A stretch of DNA of 64,000 nucleotides, from positions 992,001 to 1,056,000 of the forward strand of contig NZ_JAFEMB010000001.1 in the NCBI RefSeq assembly GCF_016892705.1. Reading direction: 5' to 3'. A model generated the notes under the pieces. That model ran no database searches. It saw nothing but the letters and a program-made list of their open reading frames with translations, and was not told the DNA's origin. Positions 19,004 through 27,134 of this stretch are shown in pieces. The translations under genes were made by a program, and so were the position numbers. Origin of the DNA: Microvirga pudoricolor. GTDB lineage: Bacteria; Pseudomonadota; Alphaproteobacteria; Rhizobiales; Beijerinckiaceae. Numbering within the stretch: position 1 is the first letter of the stretch; each line of letters opens with the position of its first letter.

Positions 19004-20528
19004 AGGCGCGGCCGTAGACGTCCCGGTACTTGTTCGCCGAATGACTCCAGCCCTTCGGCCGGCTCATGGCCGCCCGGCGCATGTTGCTCAGGCGGGACCG
19101 GGACTTGAACGTGTCGACCCCGCGCCTGATGGCGTCCAGGAATGCGTGCAAGGACATCTCCCCGAACAGGAAGCCCGTGACACCGTCCTCGATCGTGTCC
19201 GCGAGGCCGCCGGTTCTGTGCGCGATGGGCAGGGAGCCGAATTTCTGGGCATACATCTGGCTGAGCCCGCAGGGCTCGAACCGGGACGGCATGAGCAGGA
19301 AGTCACTGCCCGCATACATGCGGCGCGCGTCCGTCTCGTCATAGCCGATGCGAACCCCCACCGAGCCCGGATGGCGTCGGGCCAGCGCCTCGAGCGCGCG
19401 CTCGAAACGCATTTCACCACGCCCCGTCACGGCCACCTGGCCACCCTGGGAGACGATGGCCTCGGCCGCCGAGATGGCGAGGTCCACGCCCTTCTGATGC
19501 ACCAGGCGGGAGACGACCGCGAAAAGCGGGCCGCGCGATACGGCAAGACCGAAGGTCTTGCGCACCGTGTCGGCGTTCACCCTTTTGCCGGTCCAGTCGT
19601 CTGGCGTGAAGGGGCTTGCGAGATAGGGATCCGTGCTCGGATCCCAGCTCTCGTCGATCCCGTTGATGATGCCCTCGAGGTGCCCCTGATCGGCGCGGGC
19701 CCGCAGAAGGCCGTCGAGGCCGCAGCCATATTCGGGCTTGGTGATCTCGTTCGCGTAGGTCGAGCTCACCGTCGTGATGTGCGAGGCGTAGAAGATGCCG
19801 GCCTTGAGGAAGGAGAGCTTGCCGTAGAACTCGACGCCTTCGACCTGGAACGCCGCCTCCGGAATGCCGAGATGCGGCAGGCGCGTCCGGTCGAACAGGC
19901 CCTGATAGGCCAGGTTGTGGATCGTGAGGATGCTCGGGATCGGCACGCCCCGCCATTGCAGATAAGCGGCCGCAAGACCCGAAGGCCAGTCGTTCAGGTG
20001 CAGGAGATCCGCCTGCCATGTGGGATCGCCCGCCCCCATGGCGAGGTCGGCCGCCGCCATGCCGAGCCGGGCGAACCGGATATCGTTGTCGGCCCAGTCG
20101 ATCCCGCGGGCATCGCCGTAGGGCGTTCCTTCACGGTTGTACAGTTCCGGGCAGAGGATCACGTAGATCGTCAAACCGTCGCGGGTGCGGGTGCGCCCGA
20201 GATCGCAGGCCGGCACCCCGAACATTCCCGGCAGCCGCCCGACGACCTCGACGGTCCCGATCCTGGACAGGAGCTCCCGGTATCCTGGAATGAGAACGCG
20301 CACGTCGTAATGTTGGCGCAGGGCCCGCGGAAGGGCGGCCGAAACCTCGCCGAGCCCACCGGCCTTCACATAATCCGACATCTCCGACGTGACGTAGAGG
20401 ATGCTCTGTCGAGCGCTGGAAATCGATCGATTTCGCGGGACTGGAGGTGAATCGAGCGACTCCGGTTTTCCCTGGCGAGACAAGGAAATCGCGGCAACTT
20501 CAGGCGACGAACCTGTGCTATTGGACAT
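18987..20528 (-). CDS. glgA: Glycogen synthase GlgA
   Basis: GlgA extends alpha-1,4-glucan chains from ADP-glucose (GT5, GT-B fold). From the ATG at 20528 the protein is 513 aa. About 42 poorly conserved, Ser-rich residues precede the true domain start (ILYVTSEMSDYVKAGGLGEV), with the ADP-glucose-binding KxGGL lysine at K55. The C-terminal lobe has RLVHQKGVDL and PSRFEPCGLSQ, the conserved GT5 acceptor and nucleotide motifs. An upstream start at 20555 adds nine residues. It converges on glgB. The ADP-glucose pyrophosphorylase gene glgC is not in this window. Confidence 0.94.
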   Translation of the reverse strand: MSNSTGSSPEVAAISLSRQGKPESLDSPPVPRNRSISSARQSILYVTSEMSDYVKAGGLGEVSAALPRALRQHYDVRVLIPGYRELLSRIGTVEVVGRLPGMFGVPACDLGRTRTRDGLTIYVILCPELYNREGTPYGDARGIDWADNDIRFARLGMAAADLAMGAGDPTWQADLLHLNDWPSGLAAAYLQWRGVPIPSILTIHNLAYQGLFDRTRLPHLGIPEAAFQVEGVEFYGKLSFLKAGIFYASHITTVSSTYANEITKPEYGCGLDGLLRARADQGHLEGIINGIDESWDPSTDPYLASPFTPDDWTGKRVNADTVRKTFGLAVSRGPLFAVVSRLVHQKGVDLAISAAEAIVSQGGQVAVTGRGEMRFERALEALARRHPGSVGVRIGYDETDARRMYAGSDFLLMPSRFEPCGLSQMYAQKFGSLPIAHRTGGLADTIEDGVTGFLFGEMSLHAFLDAIRRGVDTFKSRSRLSNMRRAAMSRPKGWSHSANKYRDVYGRAWQAVA

Positions 20529-21037
20529 GATGATACAATAGAGCGCGCTCCCCATCAGCCAGACTGCGCTCGAGACTGGCCGCCTTAGAAACTACCAAGC
20601 GGAGGATTTGTTCCAATAAAAATCATAAATCTTTGAACTCAACAATCCAGCCTAAATCAGAAAACTCTACTTCCTATGATTTGGTATTTTCCGATGGAAG
20701 TATTTTGCCTGCTCAATAGATTCTGTGCTGAAATTCTGGGCATGCGAGCACTAAAATATAGGCATGATTCTCTTAACGTTCGGTTTAGAATTCATCTAAA
20801 TTCTTTGACCTTGCGTCATTTCCCACAGAATAATCTTTCCATTTCAAAGATATGAGAACAAGAGTTTTCTCGCTTCGTAAGATCTGACCCCAAAATTTTT
20901 CCCAAAAGCGTTCTCTCTGCGGTCTTTCGCTGGAAAGAGGTCGATGGAGAGCCATACGGGCGTCCGGCATGGCCTGGATGGCCGCGCGATGTGCCTGTAC
21001 AAGTCAGGCGCAATCCTTCTGATGTCCCGAGATCCCC
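20529..21037. other. AT-rich gene-free region between glgA and cysK
   Basis: About 500 bp separate the divergent glgA and cysK. From about 20590 to 20920 the base composition drops sharply to AT-rich, unlike anything around it. I found no convincing gene: the minus-strand frames of 61-65 codons lack a ribosome site and family-like sequence. The region holds interlocking inverted repeats at 20784-20804 (TTTAGA-5-TCTAAA and AGAATT-6-AATTCT). It must contain the promoters of glgA and cysK. It could be a remnant of foreign DNA or a regulatory, bendable stretch. Confidence 0.6.
20784..20804. repeat. Overlapping inverted repeats in AT-rich region
   Basis: TTTAGA (20784-20789) with TCTAAA (20795-20800), and AGAATT (20787-20792) with AATTCT (20799-20804). 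Both pairs are exact and mutually exclusive as hairpins; together they make a compact, protein-binding-like site. Confidence 0.5.
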
Positions 21038-22069
21038 ATGAGCATCAAGCCCGACGTCCTGTCCGCCATCGGCAACACGCCCTTGATCAAACTTCGCCGC
21101 GCCTCGGACATGACGGGGTGCACGATCCTCGGCAAGGCCGAATTCATGAATCCGGGCCAGTCGGTCAAGGACCGGGCGGCCTTGTTCATCGTGCAGGACG
21201 CGATCCGGCGCGGCACCCTGCGGCCGGGCGGCGCCATCGTCGAGGGCACCGCGGGCAATACCGGCATCGGGCTAGCCCTGGTCGGCAACGCCCTGGGCTT
21301 TCGCACCATCATCGTGATCCCGGACACTCAAAGCCAGGAGAAGAAGGACATGCTGCGGCTGGCAGGGGCCGAACTCATCGAGGTTCCGGCCGTGCCTTAT
21401 GCCAACCCTAACAACTACGTGAAGGTCTCGGGTCGGCTCGCGGACCGGTTGGCCGCCTCGGAGCCCGATGGAGCGATCTGGGCGAATCAGTTCGACAACG
21501 TCGCCAACCGGCAGGGTCACATCGAAACCACGGGCCCTGAGATCTGGGAGCAGACCGGCGGGCGCATCGACGGCTTCGTGTGTGCGGTCGGCACCGGCGG
21601 CACCCTGGCGGGCATCGGCATGGCGCTCAAGGAGCGCGCTCCGGGTGTGACGATCGCGCTGGCCGACCCGATGGGGGCAACCCTCTACAGCTATTACACG
21701 AGCGGCGAATTGAAATCTGCCGGATCGTCCATCACGGAAGGCATCGGCCAAGGACGCATCACCAAGAACCTCGAGGACGCCCCCATCGACGTGGCGTACC
21801 AGGTGCCGGACGAGGAAGCCGTGCCGGTGATCTTCGACCTGCTCGAACACGAGGGCCTGTGCCTGGGCGGGTCGTCCGGCGTCAACGTGGCGGGGGCCAT
21901 CCGTCTGGCGCGGCAGATGGGACCGGGCCACACGATCGTGACGGTGCTGTGCGATTACGGCACGCGCTACCAGTCCAAGCTGTTCAACCCGGATTTCCTG
22001 CGCTCCAAGGGCCTGCCGGTTCCGGCCTGGATCGAGCGCGCCGGCAGGATCGATCCCGGGCTCGTCTAG
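21038..22069 (+). CDS. cysK: Cysteine synthase A (O-acetylserine sulfhydrylase)
   Basis: This PLP enzyme makes L-cysteine from O-acetylserine and sulfide. The protein is 343 aa with a PLP lysine K44 in GQSVKDRAA, the phosphate-binding loop GTAGNTG and the C-terminal GGSSGVN motif, all in fold-type II order. The family is usually 310-345 aa. There are no other sulfur genes nearby. It follows the AT-rich region, so its promoter probably lies there, and its stop is only 3 bp from the stop of the convergent livM, leaving no room for a terminator. A cystathionine-beta-synthase-like activity is a less likely alternative. Confidence 0.92.
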   Translation: MSIKPDVLSAIGNTPLIKLRRASDMTGCTILGKAEFMNPGQSVKDRAALFIVQDAIRRGTLRPGGAIVEGTAGNTGIGLALVGNALGFRTIIVIPDTQSQEKKDMLRLAGAELIEVPAVPYANPNNYVKVSGRLADRLAASEPDGAIWANQFDNVANRQGHIETTGPEIWEQTGGRIDGFVCAVGTGGTLAGIGMALKERAPGVTIALADPMGATLYSYYTSGELKSAGSSITEGIGQGRITKNLEDAPIDVAYQVPDEEAVPVIFDLLEHEGLCLGGSSGVNVAGAIRLARQMGPGHTIVTVLCDYGTRYQSKLFNPDFLRSKGLPVPAWIERAGRIDPGLV

Positions 22070-22072
22070 GGC

Positions 22073-23179
22073 CTACTCGCGGCGCAGGCGTCCGACGATC
22101 CCACCCGGGAACGCATAGACGCTGGTCACGAACAGGATGCCGAGCCAAAGCAGCCAGCGATCCGGATGGGTGATGCTGGCCAGGAGCGGGACAGCCGCCA
22201 GCGATCCGCTCACCGTTCCCATGAGCACCTGCAGGTAGCTTTGCGCCAAGACGAAGAGGGTCGCGCCGATGACGGAGCCGTAGAGGGTGCCCATGCCGCC
22301 GATGACCACCATGAGGAGCACATCGATCATGATGCTGAAGGACAGGGTCGTGTCCGGCCCGTTATAGCGCAGCCATAGGGCGAGCAGCGCACCCGCAACC
22401 GTCGCGGCCAAAGCCGCGATGACGGAGGCCGCAATCCGGTAGGCCACCACCCGATAGCCTAAGGCCTCGGCCCGGAACTCGTTCTCGCGGATGGCTTGGA
22501 GCACGCGCCCGAAGGGTGAGTTCACGATCCGCAGGAGCAGCAGGAACATGCCCAGCGACACGAACAGGATCAGGTAATAGGCGAGCAGGCGTCCGTTGAT
22601 CGCAATGCCCATGACGGGATCCGCCAGCACCCGGAAGGCGGGGCGCAGCTCCGGCGGCAACTGGAACGACAACCCATCCTCTCCGCCCGTGAAGCCCGAG
22701 AGCTGCGAGGCCAGGACCAGCATGGCCGACGCGACCGCGAGTGTGATCATGGAAAAGAAGATGGCCCGCACCCGCAATGACACGAGCCCGATGATGAAGG
22801 CAAGCACCGCCGACAGGGCGAGCGCGGCCGCGAGACCGATGGCGACGGAGGTCCAGGTGGCACCCAGGCGGTTCAACGCGATGGCGATGCCGTAGCCGCC
22901 GATGCCGAAGAACATGGTGTGGGCGAAGGACACGATGCCGGTATAGCCCAGGAGCAGGTCGAAGCTGGCGGCGAGCAGGATGAAGATGCAGATCTTCGCC
23001 GCCGTCCCGATGGGCTGGCTGCCCGGGATCAGGAACGGCGTGGCGACGAGCGTCGCCAGGATGGCGACAAGCAGCAGCGACAGCACTCGCGAGCGGGGCG
23101 GATCGGCCGACAGGAGCCCGAGCAGGATGCCGTTTCGAGCAGGCGGCGTACCGGCAGCGGAGGACATGGCGAGCGTCAT
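22073..23179 (-). CDS. livM: Branched-chain amino acid ABC transporter permease LivM
   Basis: An inner-membrane permease of 368 aa with about ten hydrophobic segments. It carries the LivM signature region (ILLAASFDLLLGYTGIVSFAH) and the cytoplasmic loop RAIRENEFRAEALGY, which contacts the ATPase. The ATG at 23179 overlaps the livH stop (ATGA), fixing the start; the frame is open further upstream only as a shadow of livH. It is the last gene of livK-livG-livF-livH-livM. Substrate specificity within the HAAT family (leucine-type amino acids, amides and related) cannot be told from the permease. Confidence 0.92.
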   Translation of the reverse strand: MTLAMSSAAGTPPARNGILLGLLSADPPRSRVLSLLLVAILATLVATPFLIPGSQPIGTAAKICIFILLAASFDLLLGYTGIVSFAHTMFFGIGGYGIAIALNRLGATWTSVAIGLAAALALSAVLAFIIGLVSLRVRAIFFSMITLAVASAMLVLASQLSGFTGGEDGLSFQLPPELRPAFRVLADPVMGIAINGRLLAYYLILFVSLGMFLLLLRIVNSPFGRVLQAIRENEFRAEALGYRVVAYRIAASVIAALAATVAGALLALWLRYNGPDTTLSFSIMIDVLLMVVIGGMGTLYGSVIGATLFVLAQSYLQVLMGTVSGSLAAVPLLASITHPDRWLLWLGILFVTSVYAFPGGIVGRLRRE

Positions 23180-24195
23180 TGGCGGTTCACCGGAAACAGG
23201 CCTTGCGGGCGCCAGATCAGTACCAGCGCCATCACCAGAATGTTGGACACGAGCGCCAGCTTCGGGGCCAGGAAGCCGACATAATTGGCCGTGAGGGCGA
23301 TGAGGAGCGAGCCCACAAAGCAGCCGCCGATGGAGCCGAGGCCACCGATGATGATGACGATGAAGACCAGCACCATCACGTCCATGCCCATCCCGGCCGT
23401 CAGCGTCTGGCGGTAGAACGCCCACATGACGCCGCCGAGTCCGGCCAACGCGGAGCCCGCCACGAAAACGCTCACGAACAGGCGCCGGATGCGGTAGCCC
23501 AGGGACTCCACCATCTCGGCATTCTCGACGCCCGCCCGGATGAGGAGCCCGATGCGGGTGCGGTTGAGGACGAGGTGCATCAGGCCGAACACCGCCAGGC
23601 CGATCACCACGGCGATCACGCGGTAACGCTCGATGGCCACATCGCCGAACACGAAGGCCCCGCGCAACGTCTGCGGCAGCGCCACCGTGATCGGCGAGGC
23701 GCCCCAGATCGCATGGATGAACTGCTCGGCTACGATCAGGCCGCCCACGGTTACCAGGATCTGCTTGAGATGGCTGCCATAGACCGGCCGGACGATCACC
23801 CGCTCGAAAAGCATGCCGACCGCTGCCGTGACCGCCATGGCGGCCAGGATGCACAGACCCAGAAGGCTGAGGTTGAGCACCAGCGAATCCGCCTCGCCCC
23901 ACGCGGCCAGGGGGCCTAGCACCAGGAGCGTCGCGTAGGCGCCGAGCGATATGAACACGCCGTGGCCGAAGTTGATCACGTCCATAAGGCCGAAGACGAG
24001 AGTGAGGCCCGACGCCATCAGGAAGATCATCATGCCCATGGCAAGCCCGGCCGTGGTGAGCGTCACCCAGGACGATACATTTCCGAACAGGGGCGCGGCC
24101 AGGACCATCAGGGCCGGGACGAGCAGCAGGGGCACCCAGTCCCGCGGCGTGCGGGGAAGGTCACCCGGCTTGGTATCGGCGACGCTCGAACTCAT
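23176..24195 (-). CDS. livH: Branched-chain amino acid ABC transporter permease LivH
   Basis: The partner permease, 339 aa, with eight or nine membrane segments. The conserved stretches are LMASGLTLVFGLMDVINFGHG, here at about residues 48-68, and RAGVENAEMVESLGY, the ATPase-contact loop. Its N-terminal tail of about 20 residues is hydrophilic. The ATG at 24195 overlaps the stop of livF and its own stop overlaps livM, each by 4 bp, showing coupled translation. Confidence 0.92.
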   Translation of the reverse strand: MSSSVADTKPGDLPRTPRDWVPLLLVPALMVLAAPLFGNVSSWVTLTTAGLAMGMMIFLMASGLTLVFGLMDVINFGHGVFISLGAYATLLVLGPLAAWGEADSLVLNLSLLGLCILAAMAVTAAVGMLFERVIVRPVYGSHLKQILVTVGGLIVAEQFIHAIWGASPITVALPQTLRGAFVFGDVAIERYRVIAVVIGLAVFGLMHLVLNRTRIGLLIRAGVENAEMVESLGYRIRRLFVSVFVAGSALAGLGGVMWAFYRQTLTAGMGMDVMVLVFIVIIIGGLGSIGGCFVGSLLIALTANYVGFLAPKLALVSNILVMALVLIWRPQGLFPVNRQ

Positions 24196-24917
24196 TGGTG
24201 CGTATCCATGCTCAATCCGAGCAGCCTTTGCTGGAGATCCGTGTCGGCGACGAGCTCGCTCATGGGGCCCTGATGGGCCACGCGGCCGTCGTCGATCACC
24301 ACAGCCCGGTCGCCCAAAACGGAGGCGGCGTGAAAATTCTGCTCCACCAGCAGGATGGTCTCGCCCGCTGCCTTGAGGGCCTGGAAGGCCTCGATCATGC
24401 TGCGGATCATCACCGGCGCGAGGCCCTTGGTGGGCTCGTCCACCAGCAGAAGACGCCGCGGCTCCGCGATGGCGCGGGCGATCGCCAGCATTTGCTTCTG
24501 GCCCCCCGACAGGTTGCCGGCCGGAAGGTCCCAGAAGCGCCTGAGCGCCGGGAACAGGCCCAGGATCCAGTCGAGCCGCGCGGGATCGACCGGGCCGCTG
24601 CGGGCCGCCAGCACGATGTTCTCGCGCACGGTCAGCCCCGTGAAGATCCCCATGCTCTCCGGCACGTAGGCGATGCCGGAGCGCGCGATGTCCGGCGTGG
24701 CGCTGGCCGTGATCTCGCGTCCGTCGAACGTGATGCGGCCGGATGACGCCTGCCAAAGGCCCATGATGGTGCGCAGCGTCGTCGTCTTGCCCGCGCCGTT
24801 GCGGCCCAGCAGCATCGTGAGCTCACCCCGCGCGATCCCGAAGGAGACGCCTTGGAGGATGTGATAGGGGCCGATATGGGTGTGGACGCCCTCGAGCGTC
24901 AGGATCGCCTCAGCCAT
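24192..24917 (-). CDS. livF: Branched-chain amino acid ABC transporter ATP-binding protein LivF
   Basis: A 241-aa ATPase of the LivF subgroup. Walker A is GRNGAGKTT (about residues 38-46), the signature LSGGQKQM and Walker B LLLVDEPTKGLAP; the extended Walker B (TKGLAP) separates LivF from LivG. It overlaps the end of livG by 8 bp and livH by 4 bp. It pairs with LivG to energise LivHM. Confidence 0.94.
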   Translation of the reverse strand: MAEAILTLEGVHTHIGPYHILQGVSFGIARGELTMLLGRNGAGKTTTLRTIMGLWQASSGRITFDGREITASATPDIARSGIAYVPESMGIFTGLTVRENIVLAARSGPVDPARLDWILGLFPALRRFWDLPAGNLSGGQKQMLAIARAIAEPRRLLLVDEPTKGLAPVMIRSMIEAFQALKAAGETILLVEQNFHAASVLGDRAVVIDDGRVAHQGPMSELVADTDLQQRLLGLSMDTHQ

Positions 24918-25710
24918 GGGCGGCCTCCGGACGGGTCGTCTCGATTCCGAGATAGGCCTCCTGCACGATGGGCGATGCGATCACGGCGGCGGGGTCGCCC
25001 TCCGCCACCAGCGCCCCATGGTGCAGCACGACGATGCGGTCGGCCAGCGAGCGGACCACATCCATCTTGTGCTCCACCAGCAGGATCGTGCGGTCGCCCC
25101 GCTCCCTAATCTCCTGGATCAGTTCCAGCACGGTGGGCACCTCGTCCACGCTCATCCCGGCGGTCGGCTCGTCGAACATGAAAATCTTCGGCTCCAGGGC
25201 GAGCAGCAGCGCGACTTCGAGCTTGCGTTGGTCCCCGTGAGACAAGGTTTTGGGCGAGAGGTGGCGCTTGTCGGCGAGATGCACCGTTTCCAGAACCGAC
25301 TCGGCCTTTTCGATGAGGTCGCGCCGGGTGTTCCAGGTTCGCAGGAGCGACCATCCGGCTCCGGCCCGGCTCTGCACTGCCAGGCGCACATTCTCCAGGG
25401 CGGTCAATTGCGGGAAGAGGTTCGTCAGCTGGAAGGCGCGGCCGAGGCCCTTGTGAGTGCGGGCGGAGGCGGACGCTCCCGTGATGTCCTGCCCGTCGAC
25501 CCACACGGAGCCGGCGCTCGCTTTCAACTGGCCGGAGATCAGGTTGAAATAGGTGGTCTTGCCGGCTCCGTTCGGGCCCACGATGGCCGTCAGCGTGCCC
25601 GGCATGAAGCTGCATGTGACGTCGTCGACGGCCACGTGCCCGCCGAAGCGAATGGTGAGCCCGCGCGTTTCCAGCGCGGGCTTGGGGGGTGTGGACGAAA
25701 CCACGATCAC
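24910..25710 (-). CDS. livG: Branched-chain amino acid ABC transporter ATP-binding protein LivG
   Basis: A 266-aa ATPase. Walker A is GPNGAGKTT and Walker B is IFMFDEPTAGMS; the C-terminal BCA_ABC_TP_C segment ends YLGIE, as is usual for LivG. In place of the usual LSGG signature the sequence reads LSHGDQRKLEVAL, normal for this subfamily. It starts 21 bp after the binding-protein gene and overlaps livF by 8 bp. Confidence 0.94.
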   Translation of the reverse strand: MIVVSSTPPKPALETRGLTIRFGGHVAVDDVTCSFMPGTLTAIVGPNGAGKTTYFNLISGQLKASAGSVWVDGQDITGASASARTHKGLGRAFQLTNLFPQLTALENVRLAVQSRAGAGWSLLRTWNTRRDLIEKAESVLETVHLADKRHLSPKTLSHGDQRKLEVALLLALEPKIFMFDEPTAGMSVDEVPTVLELIQEIRERGDRTILLVEHKMDVVRSLADRIVVLHHGALVAEGDPAAVIASPIVQEAYLGIETTRPEAAHG

Positions 25711-25731
25711 ACTCTCGGGCAGGGAGTGGTG

Positions 25732-26925
25732 TCAGCGCTTGTTGCGTACCGGAATCGGCAGCTTGTCGGCCGGAATGGTGGCCACGAGATCGAGCAGATC
25801 CGTGTCGTCCCGGCCGTTCGCCTTGACCTTGAAGTGATACATGGGCTGCAGGGCCTGATGGTCCTCCTTGCGGAAGGTCATAGGACCTTTCGGCGTCTCG
25901 AAGGTCATGCCTTCCATGGCGGCGATCAGCTTTTCGGTGTCGGTCCCGCCCGCCTTTTCGACCGCCGTGAGGGCTGCGGAGGCGGCCGCGAAGCCGCCGG
26001 CCGTGAAGAAGTCCGGCGGCGTGCCGTAGCGCTTCTGATGCTCGGCGACGAACCAGTCGTTCATCGGGTTCTTGGGGAAGGCGTAATAGTAGTAAACCGC
26101 GCCTTCCATGCCGGGATAGTTCTTGTAGAGCTTCATGACCGGCAGGATGTTGCCGCCGGGCGCGATTTCGATGCCGTAGCGCTCGGGCTTCAGGTCGGCG
26201 ATCTTCGGCAGCGGATGCGGGCCTGCCCAGATGATCTCGATGATCTTACGGCCGGGCTTGTCCTTCAGGGCATCGAAGATGCGCTGGGCGGAAGCCGTGA
26301 AATCGGTCGCGTTCTGGGGGGTGTATTCCTCGAACACCACCTTGGCGTTCGGCCGGATAGAGGCGAGCGCCGTCTTGAGGGCCGCAACGCCGTCGCGGCC
26401 GAAGGCGTAGTCCTGCGCCAGCGTCGCGATGGTGACCTCCCCGCTGTCCGGAACGGCGGCCGCGGCCGCATAGGCGTCCTGGGTCGAGTTGCGGGCGGTG
26501 CGGAAGATGAAGCGGTTCCACTTGTCGCCCGTGATGGCATCGGCCACCGCCGGCTCGACGATGAGGACCTTGCCGCTCTCTTCGGCCACCGGCAGCATCG
26601 CCAGCGCCGCCGCGGAGGATGTCGTTCCCACGGCGATGTCGACCCCATCGTCGTTATAGGCCTGCTCCAGCAGGGTCTTGGCGAGGTCGGCCTTCAACTG
26701 GTCGTCCTTGACGATCACGCTGACCTTGCGGCCCTGCCAGGTCATCGTGCCCTTGGTCAGGTATTCCAGGCCCATCATGAAGCCGGTTTCGCTCTGCTTG
26801 GCGTAGGCCTCGAGCGCGCCGGTCTTTCCGGCGATCAGGGCGATCTTGAGATCGGCCGCCGAGGCCGCGCCGGCAATCAGAAGTCCCGCCGCCAGCCCGG
26901 CGAAGGTCATGTAAGGCCGCTTCAT
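25732..26925 (-). CDS. HAAT-family amino acid ABC transporter substrate-binding protein
   Basis: A periplasmic binding protein of 397 aa starting at the ATG at 26925 with a Sec signal (MKRPYMTFAGLAAGLLIAGAA, cleavage after ASA). The mature two-lobed Peripla_BP_6 fold shows KIALIAGKTG, VGTTSSAAALA and LAQDYAFGRDG. A possible start 39 bp upstream would add a polar stretch before the signal and lies within a promoter-like region. It heads the transporter operon. The ligand is probably an amino acid or amide; it is not the urea-specific UrtA, which is present separately. Confidence 0.9.
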   Translation of the reverse strand: MKRPYMTFAGLAAGLLIAGAASAADLKIALIAGKTGALEAYAKQSETGFMMGLEYLTKGTMTWQGRKVSVIVKDDQLKADLAKTLLEQAYNDDGVDIAVGTTSSAAALAMLPVAEESGKVLIVEPAVADAITGDKWNRFIFRTARNSTQDAYAAAAAVPDSGEVTIATLAQDYAFGRDGVAALKTALASIRPNAKVVFEEYTPQNATDFTASAQRIFDALKDKPGRKIIEIIWAGPHPLPKIADLKPERYGIEIAPGGNILPVMKLYKNYPGMEGAVYYYYAFPKNPMNDWFVAEHQKRYGTPPDFFTAGGFAAASAALTAVEKAGGTDTEKLIAAMEGMTFETPKGPMTFRKEDHQALQPMYHFKVKANGRDDTDLLDLVATIPADKLPIPVRNKR

Positions 26926-26952
26926 CGTGTTCCCATCCTGGATCGGTTCGTT

Positions 26953-26969
26953 ATGAAGTTTCACTTCAT
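26953..26969. promoter_or_regulatory. Operator-like inverted repeat ATGAAGT-TTC-ACTTCAT upstream of liv operon
   Basis: An exact 7-bp inverted repeat with a 3-bp spacer sits 28-44 bp before the start codon of the liv-type binding protein. Length and position suit a dimeric repressor or activator site overlapping the promoter or leader. No regulator gene is adjacent. Confidence 0.55.
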
Positions 26970-27040
26970 GCCGCGCGCGGAGGAACTGTCAAGAGCATCC
27001 GCGACGCGACAGGCAACTCTCCACGAATGACGACTCGTCG

Positions 27041-27052
27041 CCGGAATTCCGG
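27041..27052. repeat. 12-bp palindrome CCGGAATTCCGG
   Basis: An exact palindrome in the 209-bp gap between the acyltransferase and the liv operon. A second exact palindrome, GTGCCGGCAC, lies at 27081-27090. Either may be part of a terminator or operator; neither is followed by a T-run. Confidence 0.35.
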
Positions 27053-27134
27053 GGTGAGGCAACACGACTTTCAGACTAGAGTGCCGGCACCGCGGCGGGG
27101 CTTCGTGGTGCTGCTCAAAATTGCGGCAGGATGC

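Noticed and set aside
20785..21013. Two small minus-strand frames (61 and 65 codons) in the AT-rich island
   Set aside because: They overlap each other in different frames, lack a ribosome site and show no recognisable sequence.
23180..23902. 609-codon reading of livM, suggesting a fusion
   Set aside because: The first 241 codons are livH read in another frame; the ATG at 23179 overlapping the livH stop is the normal start.
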